Origin: Perognathus longimembris pacificus | Lineage: Eukaryota > Chordata > Mammalia > Rodentia > Heteromyidae | DNA: 64,000 bases | Assembly (NCBI RefSeq): GCF_023159225.1 | Contig: NC_063181.1 | Span: 24,950,073-25,014,072 of the forward strand | Direction of reading: 5' to 3' | Shown: positions 43,306-54,442 of the stretch, piece after piece | Position numbering within the stretch: position 1 is the first letter of the stretch | Layout: every line of letters begins with the position of its first letter | Program-made: the position numbers and the translations under genes | Notes under the pieces: generated by a model | Told to the model about the DNA's origin: nothing | The model's database searches: none | What the model saw: the letters and a program-made list of their open reading frames with translations, nothing else

Positions 43306-44567
43306 TAAATGGAAATCAAAACAACACTGAGATTCCACCTCACCCCAGTAAGAATGCCCATTATCAAGAACACTAGGGGCTGGGGATATGGCCTAGTGGG
43401 AAGAGAGCTTGCCTCATATACATGAGGCCCTGGGTTCGATTCCCCAGTACCACATATACAGAAAACGGCCAGAAGTGGCACTGTGGCTCAAGTGGCAGAG
43501 TGCTAGCCTTGAGCAAAAGGAAGCCAGGGACAGTGCTCAGGCCCTGAGTCCAAGGCCCAGGGCTGGCAAAAAAAAAAAAAAAAAAACCAACAAAAAACAA
43601 AAAACAAACAAACAAACAAAAAGAACACTAATAATAACAGATGCTGGAGGGGATATGGCCAAAAGGGAACTCTGCTACACTGTTGGTGGGAGTGTAAACT
43701 TGTTCACCGACTCTGGAAAGCAGAATGGAGGTTTCTCAAAAGGCTAAACATAGAGCTCCCCTATAACCCAGCAGCCCCACTTTTGGGCATCTACCCAAAA
43801 GATTACAAGCAACACGACACTAAAGCCACCAGCACAACAATGTTCGTCGCAGCACAATTTGTCATTGCTAAAATATCAACCAACCCAGATGCCCTTTAGT
43901 AGATGAGTGGATGAAGAAAGTGGATCAAGTGGTACATATACACAATGGAATTCTATGCCTCTATCAGAAAGAATGGCATTGCCCCATTCATAAGGAAATG
44001 GAAAGACTTGGAAAAAATCATACTAAGTGAAGTGAGTCAGACCCAAAGAAACATGGACAGATGGTATGGTTTCCCTCATTGGGAATAATTAGTACATGTT
44101 TAGGATCGTCCTAGCAGAAGATTACACTAGCTATGGTCCATATGAACACAAAAGATGATGCAAAGTGAAATGAAATCCAAGTTATGGAAACAAGTGGTTT
44201 ATCATTGTTGTTGTTATTTTCAACATACCATGTGAAATTATGCCCTTTTTCCTTTGTCTTTCTTTCCCGTGGTTTTACCCCTGATGTCACTGTAACTGAT
44301 TTTAGTACCCTGGATATTATATATACATGTATTGGAACTAGGGAAGGGAAAGAGAACACCAAAGTTGAGAGACAAAGGATAAAAAGACAAATCAATGCTA
44401 CAGCAATACTTACAAAACTATATGATATAAACCAACTAGGGGGGAGGGTAGAGGTGGGGAAAAATGAGGGAGGCGGTAACAAGTTGGGTAAGAAATGTAC
44501 TCACTGCCTTATGTATAAAACTGTAATCCCTTTGTATATCACTTTGACAATAAAAAAAGAAAAAATG
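43306..44567 (+). mobile_element. Old L1 3' part, interrupted by a SINE
   Basis: End of ORF2 in sense (ggaatggcattgccccattc, gaagtgagtcagacccaaag), then a 3'UTR and a cttt gacaataaaaaaag end. It is much more diverged than the long L1 at the left edge. It ends about 50 bases from Asah1 exon 6, in antisense to the gene. Confidence 0.85.
43376..43620 (+). mobile_element. Dimeric ID-like SINE inside the old L1
   Basis: Complete element with an extended A/CAAA tail, flanked by the perfect duplication AAGAACACTA (43,366-43,375 and 43,621-43,630). Confidence 0.95.
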
Positions 44568-44617
44568 TTCTTTTATGTAGTACTGTACACTACCCACCCT
44601 TCTTCCGCATGTATTAC

Positions 44618-44692
44618 CTTCCTTGTCTTCTGTTATTATTGATGTACACATAGTAAAAAGCTCATAGAAAATATTGAATGAAATTATCTCTC
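44618..44692 (-). CDS. Asah1: Asah1 exon 6, nucleophilic Cys and self-cleavage site
   Basis: A 75-nt exon encoding [20 protein letters not shown] and then EDKE. The acceptor is tcttcacag and the donor gtaata. The Cys codon at 44,646-44,648 is the equivalent of human Cys143. In this family the precursor cuts itself just before that Cys, giving the alpha and beta subunits, and the new N-terminal Cys becomes the nucleophile that attacks ceramide. Here Met precedes the Cys; human has Ile as I recall. An old L1 3' end stops about 50 bases beyond the donor. Confidence 0.96.
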
Positions 44693-45204
44693 CTGTGAAG
44701 AAGCAGAGGGGAGATATTTGTTAGTATATAGAACCCTGACAGGATGAGAAAAGTATGTTTTTGGTAGTTCTGGGATTCAACAGTCAAAGGCCTCACTCAT
44801 AAACCTCACTCAATAACCTCACTAATAAACATGCACTCTGCCACTAATCTAAACCCTAGCCCTGAAAAATGTTTTCAGAAAATGTAAGTACCTTACTGTG
44901 TATAGATGTTTCCACACATGTTTTTGTGTGTCAGTGTCATAAGCCGACCTCAGTGTGCCTAGATACCTGGCAGGTGGCAGTGTTTCTCACCTACTTGTAC
45001 TCTACTGATGACAATAAACAAGTCCTCAAAGGCACAGAAAATTTGGTGAACTGACCATCTGTGCTATAATATGTCCAAAATGATTAGCAATATTCTTCAT
45101 TTTAAGCTTTTTGGGAAAAATTCAAGTAGGAGAATTTATCTCTATCTGGTGTACTATGAGTTGCCAAGGAAATCTACTGTAGAACATTTCATCTTTTAAT
45201 GTTT

Positions 45205-45466
45205 TTTGTTTGTTTGTTTGTTTGTTTGTTTTTTGCTAGTCCTGGGGCTTGAACTCTAGGCCTGGGCACTGTCCCTGGGCTTCTTTTGCTTGAGGCTAGC
45301 ACTCTACCACTTGAGCCACAGCATCACTTCTACCATCTTTCTGAGCATTTTACTGGAGATAAGAGTCTCAGACTTTCCTGCCAGTGCTGGCTTTGAATTA
45401 CTATCCTCGGATCTCAGCCTCCTGAGCAGCTAGCCTTATAAACATAAACCACCAGTGCCAGGTTTT
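45205..45466 (-). mobile_element. Geo-type SINE with (GTTT)n at its tail
   Basis: A gtttgtttg run leads into the reverse copy gggcttgaactctaggcctg to aacataaaccaccagtgcca. Confidence 0.88.
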
Positions 45467-45742
45467 TAAAATATTTCTATGAAACTGTGTAATACTAATT
45501 CAGCATTAAGTGTAAAGGTATTTGGCATATTGCATTTCTGCCCCATTTACTGTCAACAGACTAAGTTTAACATGTTTTTCATTGTAGTTAAATGTTTATT
45601 TTATTTCCACTTAATTTCCATTTTTGGTGAAACTCCATTCTAGTTTTATTATGATCTGTTAATCATAATCTATTTTTCTTTAAATATATTTATATCTACT
45701 TATGACTTACTAAAGTTCTTTGTTTAATTTTTTTTTAAATTT

Positions 45743-45982
45743 TGCTGGTACTGAGGCTTGAATTCAGGGACCTTGTGTTTTCACTTGTTTTTTTTTTTCT
45801 CTCATGTTAGTGCTCTACCACTTGAGCTATTATCTCCATTTCTAGCTTTTTGCTGGTTAATTGGAGATAAAAGACCCACAGACTTTTATCTCTAGGCTGG
45901 CTTTGAACCTTGATCCTTGGTCCACAAATTTCAGCCTATTGAGTAGCTAGGGTAACAAGTGTGAGCCAACAGCACTTGGCCC
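45743..45982 (-). mobile_element. Geo-type SINE
   Basis: Reverse copy: gctggtactgaggcttgaat, ggttaattggagataaaaga, gtgagccaacagcacttggc. Confidence 0.83.
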
Positions 45983-46550
45983 TTGTTTGGGTTTCTTCTT
46001 GCAGGTTCTCTTGAGCCCTGCCAATCTACTAGAGTTCTTTACATATTGAAAGAATCAAACACTTGTTTTTCATGTAGACTGCAGATATGTTCCTACTGTA
46101 TTATCTTTTCAAATTGTTCATTAAAAAGCAAAAAAATAAATAAGCAAAAATCAATCCACCTTGTGAGAAATAATTTCTCAATTAATTCTCTTATAAAACC
46201 AAAGTACTACTGCCTGTAGTAAAAATAATAATCCTACTGCTTCGGCAGCTTAAAGTAAAAATTTTGAAGTAGTGAAAAAACTTTTTTCAATGGATGCTAA
46301 AAATTACAAACTGAAACTTTAAAAATAGCTTCCAAAATCATCAATACTTAAGGTTTTTTAATGAATAATATTTAAGACCTAGTTCCCTAAATACCCCAAT
46401 ATGGTCAGTAAAGAAAGTAATATTAGTTATTTGAGGAGTCAGTGTTGTCTGTGACAACACTGGGTAGGAGGGAGTATTTTGGAGTGCTAGGATTTCCTCT
46501 ATCTTGATCTAAGTTATAAATGCATGGCTGGATGATTTTTTAGAACTCTA
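45983..46550. other. Asah1 intron 5, unique part
   Basis: AT-rich, no recognised element. Confidence 0.45.
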
Positions 46551-46556
46551 CTGAAT

Positions 46557-46557
<1 letters not shown>

Positions 46558-46599
<42 letters not shown>

Positions 46600-46604
46600 G
46601 ATGG

Positions 46605-46654
<50 letters not shown>
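46558..46654. repeat. (GAT)n microsatellite
   Basis: About 32 GAT units with two interruptions (GAA and GGT) in the middle, directly preceding a reverse Geo-type SINE tail. Confidence 0.96.
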
Positions 46655-46885
46655 TCCCTGTCCTGGAGCTTGCACTCAGAGCCCGAGTGCTGACCCTGAG
46701 TTTTTTTTGGCTCAAGGCTAAAGATATACCTCTTGAATCATAACTCCATTTCTGGCTTTTCTGTGGTTAATGGGAGATTAAAGTCTCATGGATTTTCATG
46801 CCCTGGCTAGATTCAAACTGTGATCCTCTGAGATCTCAGCATCCTTATAGCTAGGATTACAGGTGTGAGCCAATGGTGCTTAGCA
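46655..46885 (-). mobile_element. Geo-type SINE
   Basis: Reverse copy: gtcctggagcttgcactcag, gtggttaatgggagattaaa, gtgtgagccaatggtgctta. Confidence 0.82.
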
Positions 46886-46995
46886 ATATTATTTATTATT
46901 AAGATCGTTATACTTTGCTGTATGTATATCTTTTCTCAATACAAATATGCTAAAAGTGTTTTATCAAATGTTCTAAATGTTGCAAAATACCTTAC

Positions 46996-47074
46996 CCAAA
47001 GGTATTTGAGTAACATCTGCAATTCCCTTCATTTCCTCTTCAAAAGGACCAGGAAGGTTACCAAGTAGACCAGG
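46996..47074 (-). CDS. Asah1: Asah1 exon 5
   Basis: A 79-nt exon reading [20 protein letters not shown] and then VTQIPLG, with acceptor tttttcag and donor gtaagg. It encodes the last part of the alpha subunit before the self-cleavage region of acid ceramidase. It matches human [20 protein letters not shown] almost fully. Confidence 0.96.
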
Positions 47075-47639
47075 CTGAAAAATATATTAACAGTCATTTA
47101 ATCTAAAAGGATGCTTTGAGCTCTGGCTTGCTGATATATTATTTGTTCCAGATATTGCTACCACAATAGGTAATAAGAATTATTTTTTAAAGTCCTGAGT
47201 TGTGGGTTGTATGAGACTGTCCAGGTGAATGGATTCCAGTTCTTGGTCTCTCTAGAGACTGGGAAAGATCAAAGAAGAAAATACGATCTGATATTCAGAG
47301 ATATCTACATGGGGGCTTAATACTAGGCATTACATAGTTTTAAGATGCATTAGTTGCATTCTGTTAGCAAATGACAGACAGATAACAAAATTCAAAGGTA
47401 AATGTCATACTTTTATTCCCAACTAAAACTAGTCACAAACAGTGAGATTCCAATTTAGGTTCATGCCCTCTTGCTGGGATAATGTGAAAGAAGTTCACAA
47501 GTCCTATTTTGCATTACCTGGTTGGGATCTCACTAAGCACATTATTTTTTTAAGTTTTCCAGTCTTTTGTAACTAAATTAAAAAGAGGACAATAGATGGA
47601 GTCTTTCTGAATGATTAAGAGAAAAAGGAAATTGTTTGA

Positions 47640-47775
47640 GGATTGCCTACAAAAACCACTGAAAGTGGCACTTGGCTCAAAGTGGTAGAGTGCTAGCCTT
47701 GAGCTCAGGGACAGCGTCCAGGCCCAGAGTTTAAACCCCATGACCCACCAAAAAAAAAAAAAAAAAAAAAAAAAG
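47640..47775 (+). repeat. Geo-type SINE right unit
   Basis: The run gaaagtggcacttggctcaa to gtttaaaccccatgaccca with a long A tract. The head is missing. Confidence 0.75.
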
Positions 47776-47795
47776 AAAGAAAAGCTTAAATTCTT

Positions 47796-47991
47796 GGTTG
47801 GGAATATGGCTTAGCAGTAGAGTGCATGCCTAGCATGCATGAAGCCCTGGCTTCCATTCCTCAGCACCACATAAACAGAAAAAGCTAGAAGTGGCACTGT
47901 GGGTCAAGTAGTAGAGTACTAGCCTTGGGCAAAGAAAAAGAAAAAGAAGCCAGGGACAGCACTCAGGACCTGAGTTCAAGCACCAGGACTG

Positions 47992-48040
<49 letters not shown>
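47796..48040 (+). mobile_element. Dimeric ID-like SINE with (CA)n tail
   Basis: Starts ggttgggaatatggcttagc. Instead of poly(A), the tail is about 22 CA units (47,996-48,040). Confidence 0.9.
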
Positions 48041-48043
<3 letters not shown>

Positions 48044-48462
48044 CATGGAGTTGCAAGGGTCACAGCCACTGAGAAGACTCCATCTCCACAGAATACAGGG
48101 CTTGGCTGAGTATGTCATATGTCTAAAAAAATCAGATTTCTGAGATACTTGGGCAAAGTACCAAGGGTAGGAATGGGAAATCATCAAGGTCTTTTGTTAT
48201 TGCTTTTTTTTTTTTTTTTGGTGATGTAGATCAAAGTGAACCAAGGGTTCCCATATGATAAGCACATGCATTGTGTCTTCTTACTTTAATATTACCAACC
48301 TAAGAATTTAAGTCCTTCTGAAGCTCAAAGAGATACAAAAATGTACAAAGTTTCTGAGAAGTGGTTGTTGAATTATTCCTTTAAAGAAGTCCTAAGCATC
48401 TTTTGAACTCTGTGTGTATATGTGTTTGTGCTTAAACTTCATCATGGGAAATTATTTCTTAC

Positions 48463-48549
48463 CAACTTGTTATCTACCATCTGGATAAGTGTTCCACTTG
48501 GCACAAATGCATTTGCTATATTCTTCACGGAATTCACTATTATCTTTAT
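48463..48549 (-). CDS. Asah1: Asah1 exon 4
   Basis: An 87-nt exon (29 codons, phase 0) encoding IKIIVNSVKNIANAFVPSGT and LIQMVDNKL. The acceptor is ttttccag and the donor gtaaga. Human has [20 protein letters not shown] and IMQVVDEKL, so this alpha-subunit helix diverges more than the catalytic beta subunit. Confidence 0.95.
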
Positions 48550-48915
48550 CTGGAAAAATAAATAAAATACTTAAAGACATAAAGGAATGCTAATATACAT
48601 ATTATGAAAACAGATTTTTTGCTTATTCATATATAGCTAAATCAAATAGTAAACATCATTTGAAAATATTTTCAATTAATATGTGAACATAATTTTACCT
48701 TTAAAATGGCATTTGCTTCTTAATTATTTAAAGATGATACAGAGTGAAGAAAACAGAAGCAAAGTTTACTGACTAAGAAGTTATCTCTACCATCATTACT
48801 GAAAATGACAGAAAAGTATTAAAGCATACATATAAACTAATTCATGAAAAGTTCCTTTAAAAGTACAATTATATTCATTAAAGTTAGAAAGAAAACATTG
48901 GGAATCTCTGCATAC

Positions 48916-49006
48916 CACTGGTGCCTTCTCCGACACTAAATCATGCCATCTTTTGTAGGGTGGTAAGTCAAGATTTATGGTATACCATGGAACCGGACCT
49001 CTATAG
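48916..49006 (-). CDS. Asah1: Asah1 exon 3
   Basis: A 91-nt exon encoding [20 protein letters not shown] and [10 protein letters not shown]. The acceptor is cttgttacag and the donor gtatgc. The stretch [17 protein letters not shown] is diagnostic of the acid ceramidase alpha subunit (the related NAAA enzyme also has a similar entry strand). The split Tyr codon matches exon 2. Confidence 0.95.
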
Positions 49007-49313
49007 CTGTAACAAGAGGTATATCATCTTGAAATGCTGAAAACAGTTTTCTGAAGTAGTTAGTGACATCCATAAGGACATATTAGACACATATTCTTAA
49101 TAACAATATAGATATTGGTTACTCAGATCAAAATTTGGAAAGTACTCTCTTGATCTGTAGCCAATAATTCTGCCCTCTGTATTGTTGCACATACAGTAAT
49201 CTTGAAATCAAATTACACATTCTGAGCTGGATGCAATAGTGCCTAGCCTGTAATTCTAGCACTCAGGAGGTTGGATCACATAGTGAGAACTTGTTCCAAA
49301 ATGCCAACAGTGC

Positions 49314-49735
49314 AGCTGGGTGCTGGAGGTTCACACCTGTTACCCTAGCTCTAAAGGCTGAGATCTAAGGATCATGGTTCTAGTGCCTCCTACACATGAA
49401 GCTCTCGGTTCGATTCCCCAGCACCACATATATGGAAAACGGCCAGAAGGGGTGCTGTGGCTCAGGTGGCAGAGTGCTAGCCTTGAGCGGGAAGAAGACA
49501 GGGATGGTGCTCAGGCCCTGAGTCCAAGGCCCAGGACTGGCAAAAAAAAAAAACAAAAAAACTAAGTATCATGGTTCAAAGAGAACCCAGGCAGGAAAAA
49601 ACATTAGACTCTTTATCTCTAATTAACCAGCAAAAAAACCCACAGGTGGAGTTGTGGCTCAACTAGTGATAGCCTTGAGCAGAAAAAGCTAAGGGACAGT
49701 ACCTATGCTGTAAGTTCAAGTACCAGCACTAAGTA
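49314..49735 (+). mobile_element. Geo-type SINE split by a dimeric SINE
   Basis: The head (gctgggtgctggaggttcac, gctgagatctaaggatcatg) breaks off and resumes at about 49,566 with tatcatggttcaaagagaac. A dimeric element (about 49,381-49,560, first 25 bases missing) sits between; atcatggttc is duplicated around it. Confidence 0.85.
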
Positions 49736-49739
49736 AATA

Positions 49740-50700
49740 AATAAATAATAAAATTATGCATCTTGAATCTGGAAAGTTACTATAGCTTGATGACATACGA
49801 AAGAATCAACCATGGTTCAAGAGCTTCATAATCTAAATATTGCTGATGGAAAACACCAACCTCTTCTTTTGAAATTGTTGTTCCTAAATACCTGTACAGA
49901 TTTAGTCTACTTTCCAATTGGCCTTCCAGTTTCAGAATTCGCCCAGTTCAACACTATGGCCAAAACACTGCCTCTAGTGACAGACAGTGAGATCGCCTCT
50001 GATGCTCCAAAGTGACAACATGAGGCTTCCCAAGTTAGTTTCAAGCACCTTTATAATTCTCCCAGGCAAACTAATCTTCTGCACTATATTATTTCTCTCT
50101 TCTCAATCCTCTATAATAAGTCCTAGCCCAAGCAACCTTCTGTCATATGTATTATCCAACTTCCTACTCTTAACGTATACACAGTAATTGGTACTATGTG
50201 GGTACAGCAAGGGCCACTCCCTATCAAGGGAGCTGGGCCACATGTCCAGTGAGTGAACTCAACAACAACTACTGTCACTACAGGAATGTCATTTTCTGGC
50301 ACTTTTTACTAAACTGAAATTGCTTTTAAGGATGTAGCATTCAGTTATTTATCAACTTAAAGCTATACCTAAACAGATATTATTTGATCCCTTATTGTTC
50401 TGTTCTAGAGAAAAGCAAAGGACATGCTGTTCTATGTTGCAATGTTATCAGGCTCTTAAATGGATGTTATCTGGATTTTTGCTATAACAGGAGATGGGTT
50501 ATTTCCTACACATCATTTTCCATGTAATTGAATACTTCTGTCATGAATATTTACTTCTCCAATTAATGATGCTGAGTCTAGGGACCTGGTTTATATATAA
50601 AATTTTATGCAATTGTTAACCAGCAGCTATTGTGATTTCGATAGCAATGAGGACACTCAATTTGGGGCATATGCATTTAAACAAAATCAATTTATTCTTT
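49740..50700. other. Asah1 intron 2, unique
   Basis: About 960 bases with no recognised element or gene. Confidence 0.5.
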
Positions 50701-50716
50701 TTAAAACATTTTCAGA

Positions 50717-50900
50717 CTGGGTGCTGGTGGCTAATGCCTATAATCCAAGCTACTTAGGGGGCTGAGACTCTTATCCTCCACTTAATCACAGAAAAAGCCA
50801 AGGCGGCTCTGTGGCTCAAGTGGTAGAGCACTAGCCTTGAGCAACAAGGGCTCAAGGACAGTGCCCAGGCTGAGTTCAAGCTCTAGGTTTGGGGAGCGGG
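50717..50900 (+). mobile_element. Geo-type SINE, shortened
   Basis: Head gggtgctggtggctaatgcc, right unit gctctgtggctcaagtggta, tail gcccaggctgagttcaagct. The middle is deleted. Confidence 0.8.
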
Positions 50901-50904
50901 GGAT

Positions 50905-51868
50905 TGGGGAACTCAAGGTTCTCTAGTCCTTTAGTTCTTATCTACATGATACTTAAATCTTAGACACATTCTTGCTGGCTTTGAACTGTGATCCTCAGAT
51001 CTCTCTCAACGTCCTGAGTCCACATGCTGCTTCAAGTGGCTTGCAAAGTCGTTCAAGTGGCACAACACACATATGCAAAGAAAAGAGCAGATTCTAAGCA
51101 GTGAGCAGTAGAAAAGAAATTCTAAATGGAACTCAGATGGATACAAGAATGGCATGGTGCTCACTTCCTGCATTTCTGTGATGATGTGACTAGTCAGGCT
51201 ACATGAACAGGTAGGTGTCCTTTTCCTCCCTCACAGTGGCCCAAGCAAGCCACCAAAATTTGTGTACTTGAATGAAAAGGATGAGGTCATAGGGCCAGAA
51301 AGCCTGCTTGCCATCCAAAGGTATACAGGAAGTCTGCCTGGTCCGCCAGGTCTCAGATCCACACAGACACAGTTCCAAAAAAGGAAGGTTTTGGTACAGA
51401 AAAACAGGATGTTGACAGAAGAAATCCAGTGGAAATATCAAGGCAAGAGGGGAAGTATGCATACACATTACATACATGTCAGCTGCACATGTATTTCAGT
51501 ATATACATAAATGTACGCAGACACACACAGGCACGGACAGATGGATAGACAGACACACAACAACAACAACAACAACAAAACAACAACAATATAGAACCAA
51601 TTAAGTTCCCAATCTGGGGAGGTTTCTAGTTTGTAGGGCAATCAATTCACTGGCACAAGTAAAGTACACATTAAAAAGGAGCAGAATGAGTCTATTGTTT
51701 TAAATGTTCTCTGTTAAAATGTATTTATCCTTTTAACATCCTTCTCCTGACCTTCCTCAATACCTATTAGCCTTAACTTGGGTCTTCTTATTGAGTATTG
51801 TAGCTTTTGTAAAGATCTTTCTTGTTGCTCGGATTTGTTTTGAATAATTATTCTTTATAAAATCTATA
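50905..51868. other. Asah1 intron 2, unique, with (CAA)n
   Basis: No gene recognised. A CAA-rich microsatellite lies at about 51,556-51,589. Confidence 0.5.
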
Positions 51869-51869
51869 T

Positions 51870-52473
51870 TATCTTTAAATTTTTTCAATAATTACTTATT
51901 CATTGTCAAAGTGATGTACAGAGGGGTTACAGTTTCATATGTAAGGCAGTGGGTACATTTCTTGTACAATTTGTTACCTCCTCCCTCATTTCCCCCCCTC
52001 CCCCTCCCCTTTTCCCTCTCCCCCCATGAGTTGTTTAGTTGGTTTACACCAAATGGTTTTGTAAATATTGTTTTTGGAGTCATTTGTCTTTTTATCCTTT
52101 ATTTCTCGATTTTGATATTCTCTTTCCCTTCCCTAGTTCTAATACATGTATATACAGTATCCAGGGTACTCAGATGAGATACAGTGATAGTGTGGGAAGA
52201 GGACCACAGGAAGGGGATACAAGAGGATCATCAAAAACAACAAAAAAAAGCTACTGTTTCACATGGCATGTTGAAAGTAATTACAACAGTGATATAACAC
52301 TCGTTTCCATAAAATGTAGTTCATTTCACTTAGTATCATCTTATGTGTTCATAAGGGCATAACTATTAGGCTCTTGTGATCCTCTGCTGTGATTAGCCTA
52401 AACTTGTGCTAATTATTCCCTATGAGGGAAACCAGAGATTCCATGTTTCTTTGGGTCTGGCTCATCGAAGTAG
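51870..52473 (-). mobile_element. L1 3' part, reverse
   Basis: L1 3'UTR (cattgtcaaagtgatgtaca, C/T-rich tract) and the end of ORF2 (tttgggtctggctcatcgaa), in the same direction as Asah1. Old and truncated. Confidence 0.8.
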
Positions 52474-52479
52474 TTTAAT

Positions 52480-53105
52480 TTGCAACTGCTTAGCTAACAA
52501 ATAATTTCCTGCTAAAGAGTATTTATAATTTACATGACTTGAAGTTCAGTTTAAACTTAATTATAGAAAAGCATGGAAATGAGGTAAATTTTTTTGGTGA
52601 TAAAATGCTTAATACATTCTTTAAGATTTGATCTCATATTTTGTATTTTCTTAGAAGTCTTCAGTAGCCAGATTTATGACAGAATAAATGTTGAGGATAA
52701 AGGAATAAAAAGAATAAAAGATCAATATTTTACTCTGTAAGAGTAATATTTCTGCTAACTATAAAGACAAAGTAGGAAGATGTTTTTGAGAACAATTCTA
52801 ATTTCATTTTGTTTAATTTTGACGCAAAACTTGATGAAATATATAATTGGGGGTTGTAGTAAAGTGATAAAAATGAAAGAACTAGATAAAATATCTAGTA
52901 GTCCTGAAAGAAAGGACAATGAAGAAAGACCTAACTATTTTATAAAGATATAAAAGCCCAGAGGATAAAGAGGAGGTAGAAAGAAAGAGGATCTAAAGAA
53001 GTGATATGCTAATAATTCCATCAGTAAATGCTCAATGATGTCTTATAAAATGAAAAACTGTGTGGTTACTTTGAAAGTATGTTGAAAGTTTTGTTTAAAA
53101 TGTTT
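52480..53105. other. Asah1 intron 2, unique
   Basis: AT-rich with no recognised element. Confidence 0.45.
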
Positions 53106-53112
53106 TAGCTAA

Positions 53113-53322
53113 GCCCAGTGCCAGTGGCTCACACCTGCAATCCTTGCTAGTCAGGAGGCTGAGATTTGAGGGTGGTGTTTGAAGACATCCTTGGCAGGAA
53201 AGTCCATGAGACTCTTATATCTGGTAAACTACTCAGAAAAAGCTGGAAGTAGTACTGTGGCTCAAGTGGTAAAGCACTTGCCTTGAGCAAAAGCTCAGGG
53301 ACAGTACCCATGCCCAGAGTTC
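53113..53322 (+). mobile_element. Geo-type SINE
   Basis: Head gcccagtgccagtggctcac, right unit gtactgtggctcaagtggta. The tail is cut short. Confidence 0.85.
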
Positions 53323-53324
53323 TA

Positions 53325-53760
53325 TATTATCTTTGATTCCAGACTCAACTTCTGTGTTGTCTAATCTACTGTCAAGATTTTTACTTTGTTTTTATTTTCC
53401 TGCTTTCTCATTGGCGGTTTGGGGGCTTCAATTTCTTTATTGAAGCTTTGGTTTAGATTTTTATATGGAATTCTTCCTTGATTTGTGACTTTTTTTAGTT
53501 GGAGTCCCTTTTCTTCTCTTGGAATTCATTCAGCTTTCTGTTTGTGGATTCCATAAAGTCTATTAGTCTTCGGTTAGCTTCATCACTCTCATGCATAGTC
53601 ATGTTCAAGCTTTCAATTCTTTCATTCAACATATTTACCAGTAGTGTTTTTAAAGCATTTTGAGAACTGTCCTCGAGGTCTTTAACTGAGTGGGAGTTGA
53701 GGTTCCTTGACTTGCCATTCTTGTTGTGTTTCTATGGTTTGTTCTGCCCATTCAGGAATA
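53325..53760 (-). mobile_element. Probable L1 ORF1 fragment, reverse
   Basis: Plus-strand text such as gaattcattcagctttctgt and tttcaattctttcattcaac resembles the antisense of an old L1 ORF1 coiled coil. The frame is broken. Assignment by resemblance only. Confidence 0.45.
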
Positions 53761-53764
53761 AAAG

Positions 53765-54214
53765 CAAATTCAATACTACAACAGAAGACAATTTTAAGAC
53801 TAAAACCAACCCAGAACCTTGCAATTGCACAGACTTTAAAGGTTCAAAATCATGGATAAGTAATCCCCTATTTACCTCTTCTTTTCTTTTGGGAGGGATA
53901 TTGTGATTCAGGATTGGAGATTATACACAGTTGTAGCCAGTGAACAAATCTGTTTTCAACAATAAAACAATCTGAGCCAAAAGGATAAAATGAGCCACTT
54001 CGACAAAGTAAAAATGGAAATAAATACAGCCTACGTAACAGACAAACAAGTAAGGATCAATAGACTAAAGAAAAGAAAGAGGAGAAACAGAATTAAAGGA
54101 AAACCAGTAAAAGTGGAATTAAAAGAGAAATTAAGAGATAGAGTGAAAAACATAGGGAGAAGCAAATAAGAATAGAGGATTATAGAAAAGGAAAGGAACA
54201 GAAGAAGAACTAAG
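53765..54214. other. Asah1 intron 2, A-rich
   Basis: Purine-rich stretch; possibly further old L1 sequence. No gene recognised. Confidence 0.4.
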
Positions 54215-54225
54215 AGTTAGATTCA

Positions 54226-54442
54226 GGGGCTGGGGATATGGCCTAGTGGCAAGAGCGTTTGCCTCATATACATGAAGCCCTGGGTTCAATTCCCCAGCAC
54301 CACATATATAGAAAATGGCCAGAAGTGGCGCTGTGGCTCAAGTGGCAGAGTGCTAACCTTGAGCAAAAGGAAGCCCAGGACAGTGCTCAGGCCCTGAGTG
54401 CAAGCCCCAGGACTGGCAAAAAAAAAAAAAAAAAAAAAAAAA
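54226..54442 (+). mobile_element. Dimeric ID-like SINE with target duplication
   Basis: Complete, with a 24-base A tail and the perfect flank AGTTAGATTCA (54,215-54,225 and 54,443-54,453). Confidence 0.95.

Noticed and set aside
43409..43747. Open frame of 112 codons with a recurring sequence (HEALGSIPQ...)
   Set aside because: It is a translated dimeric SINE running into an old L1; the same frame recurs at many SINE copies.
46558..46654. GAT array as a CRISPR-like or coding repeat
   Set aside because: Pure trinucleotide microsatellite without spacers; intronic in Asah1.
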